From positions 1 to 10,190 of the forward strand of contig PDHQ01000734.1 of NCBI GenBank assembly GCA_003339415.1: 10,190 nucleotides of DNA. The letters run 5' to 3'. The notes under the pieces are model-generated. The model ran no database searches. It had not been told where the DNA came from and saw only the letters and a list, made by a program, of their open reading frames with translations. This DNA is from Ophiocordyceps camponoti-saundersi (nom. inval.). Its lineage: Eukaryota > Ascomycota > Sordariomycetes > Hypocreales > Ophiocordycipitaceae. Below are positions 8,723 through 10,190 of this stretch, piece after piece; position 1 is the stretch's first letter; the number at the start of each line of letters is the position of its first letter. Made by a program: the position numbers and the translations under genes.

Positions 8723-9234
8723 TATTAATATTAAGATATATATATTACTAGCTATTTAGAAATATAATATATATTAAATATATATAGTATATATTATAAA
8801 AATTACTATCTTTATATAAATAAAATAGGAGGTTAAGGATATATATAAAAAAGAGTTAAACTTAAAATAATACTAATTTAAAATTAGCGTAATCTTAATA
8901 TAACGGGTAACGTTAATATAATAAGGACTTTTAGGTAATAAAAAAAGTAGCTAGGATATATATATAATATATTAATTTTTCTATATATTTTTTAAAAAAA
9001 TAATTATAAATAAAGTTATTAAAATTAATTACTTATAACTTAATTAGCCGGAATATATAAGATAAGAGATAGACTTTTTTTTAGCTATATAATTTAAATA
9101 AGTTACCTAAACCTTATTATTTAAGTTAATATATATATATATAAAGTTCCCTATAATATTTAGTCTAACTATTATAATAAGGATAAAATATAATACTAGC
9201 TTTTTATTTAGCTTAAAAAGAATACTTAACTAAT
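8723..9234 (+). repeat. LTR-like direct repeat, copy 2
   Basis: The diverged partner of 5801-6311, 512 bp, in the same orientation. It lost some CpG sites that copy 1 keeps (for example ACGCG in copy 1 reads ATATA here) and kept others (GCCGG at about 9046-9050, where copy 1 reads GCTAA). The two copies therefore decayed independently from a common, more GC-rich ancestor. By eye most differences are transitions. It ends at ACTTAACTAAT, after which the two copies have unrelated flanks. I find no clear target-site duplication. Confidence 0.75.
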
Positions 9235-10063
9235 AACTAGCTTATTTATTAATTTTTAACTCTAAATTAAAGCTACTATAATAGATTATAATTATAAGAA
9301 TAATAATTAAAATAATATTATAATTTCCTTAAGTAAATAGCTTTATCTTAAATATTATTAGCTTTAATAAGTATATTAAGGCTTTTATTAAAAAGTAATA
9401 CTACGCGCTAGCTTTTATAAGGATTTCTATTAAATATTTTATAGTAATTTTAAAGGATTTTTAACTATATTTATATAACCTTAAAAACCTTATTATAAAA
9501 TTACCTAAAAAGAACCTTAAGGGAAATTACTAAAAAATATAACTGCTTCTTTACTTAGATTTCCTTATACCCTCTCTTATCTTTACTAGTATATGCCTTT
9601 ATATATTTTATTAAGATTTCGCTTATAAGAGTTTTTCCTCTTTTTTCTTCTTTTCTCCTTAGCTTAAAATCTTTATTTATAATATTAATATTATTATTTA
9701 TTTAACGTATCCTAGCTATAATATCCCTTAAGTTATATAAAGTATAACTTAAGTACTAATATATATTTTATTAGGGACTTCCTTATATCTAAGTTATCTT
9801 TTATATATATATTATATAATAAATATAAAGGGGTATAAAGAGATAATATTAATAAAAAGTAAAGTAAAGAGTTATAAAACTATAAGGATTTTATATAAAA
9901 GGTTTTTATAACTCGAGTAAGTTATATAATAATATAAAGCTATAAGGTATTATAAGATACTTTAATAAAATATTATTATTATAAGCTTTTAAGTAATATA
10001 TATTTTTTTAAAAAAAGAAATAATATAATACTATATAATATTAAAAAAACTATTAAAACTAAA
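9235..10063. other. AT-rich stretch, nothing firmly recognised
   Basis: Two TG dinucleotides (9544 and 9594) and no CA. The ATG at 9593-9595 opens 11 codons. One plus frame from about 9350 to 9700 reads fairly protein-like through TAA/TAG, with Lys/Leu-rich runs, but other frames are not clearly worse and I recognise no family. It may be further transposon relic. Confidence 0.5.
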
Positions 10064-10190
10064 TATATTAATTATATTAATTATATTAATTATATTAATT
10101 ATATTAATTATATTAATTATATTAATTATATTAATTATATTAATTATATTAATTATATTAATTATATTAATTATATTAATTATATTAATT
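10064..10190. repeat. 9-bp tandem repeat (TATATTAAT)n, about 14 units
   Basis: A perfect 9-bp period runs from 10064 to the last base, about 14 copies with no visible change. It continues past the right edge. It is made only of A and T and so carries no RIP target. It may be a minisatellite, or the place where a sequence assembly broke. Confidence 0.97.

Noticed and set aside
5796..9237. Target-site duplication around the LTR pair
   Set aside because: The 5-mers beside the outer ends (AATAC before copy 1, ATAAC after copy 2) differ by changes that are not transitions, so I do not claim one.
10064..10190. 9-bp array as a CRISPR or telomeric repeat
   Set aside because: There are no spacers, the unit is too short, and it lacks the G-rich strand of fungal telomere repeats such as TTAGGG.

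Overview
The window is almost certainly nuclear DNA from a filamentous ascomycete (Pezizomycotina) that has been saturated by repeat-induced point mutation (RIP). It is very AT-rich. TpA is everywhere and CpG is still common, but CpA and its complement TpG are almost gone: I count about 30 CA/TG dinucleotides in 10,190 bases. That is the footprint of CpA-to-TpA RIP run close to completion, as in AT-rich isochores, subtelomeres and pericentromeres. As a result there are only three ATGs on the plus strand and four on the minus strand. No ATG-initiated frame exceeds about 18 codons, so the window has no intact protein-coding gene.

Layout. Bases 1-127 are an uninterrupted (TTA)n run, and bases 10064-10190 are a 9-bp tandem array; both reach the window edges. 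Between about 128 and 1890 I see only RIP-degraded AT-rich DNA. At 2014-2095 there is a tRNA-like gene with a perfect 7-bp acceptor stem, A box, B box and a T6 Pol III terminator. It is followed at 2108-2255 by three consecutive GC-rich hairpins, two of which share a 21-nt motif. The stretch 2094-2968 holds 13 of the 30 surviving CA/TG dinucleotides and is the least mutated part of the window. Two weak coding-like relics lie at about 2830-3790 and 4940-5122; I could not identify them.

From about 5220 to 9234 the window holds the wreck of Ty3/gypsy-type LTR retrotransposons. Reading through RIP-type stops, 5222-5640 (plus strand) gives the C-terminal part of a gypsy integrase/polyprotein (GPY/F-like module and the conserved stretch after it). 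It ends just before a 511-bp repeat at 5801-6311. A second, diverged copy of that repeat in the same orientation lies at 8723-9234, with a purine tract (8710-8721) directly in front. Between the copies, 7070-7510 reads as a possible gag relic. The simplest model is a tandem or LTR-sharing arrangement (end of pol, LTR, leader, gag, LTR) in which the second unit lost most of its interior.

Nothing here works as a gene system in the ordinary sense. The points most worth a second look are the tRNA plus hairpin cluster surviving in a RIP-saturated desert, and the strong GCA/TGC context of the few CpA sites that escaped.
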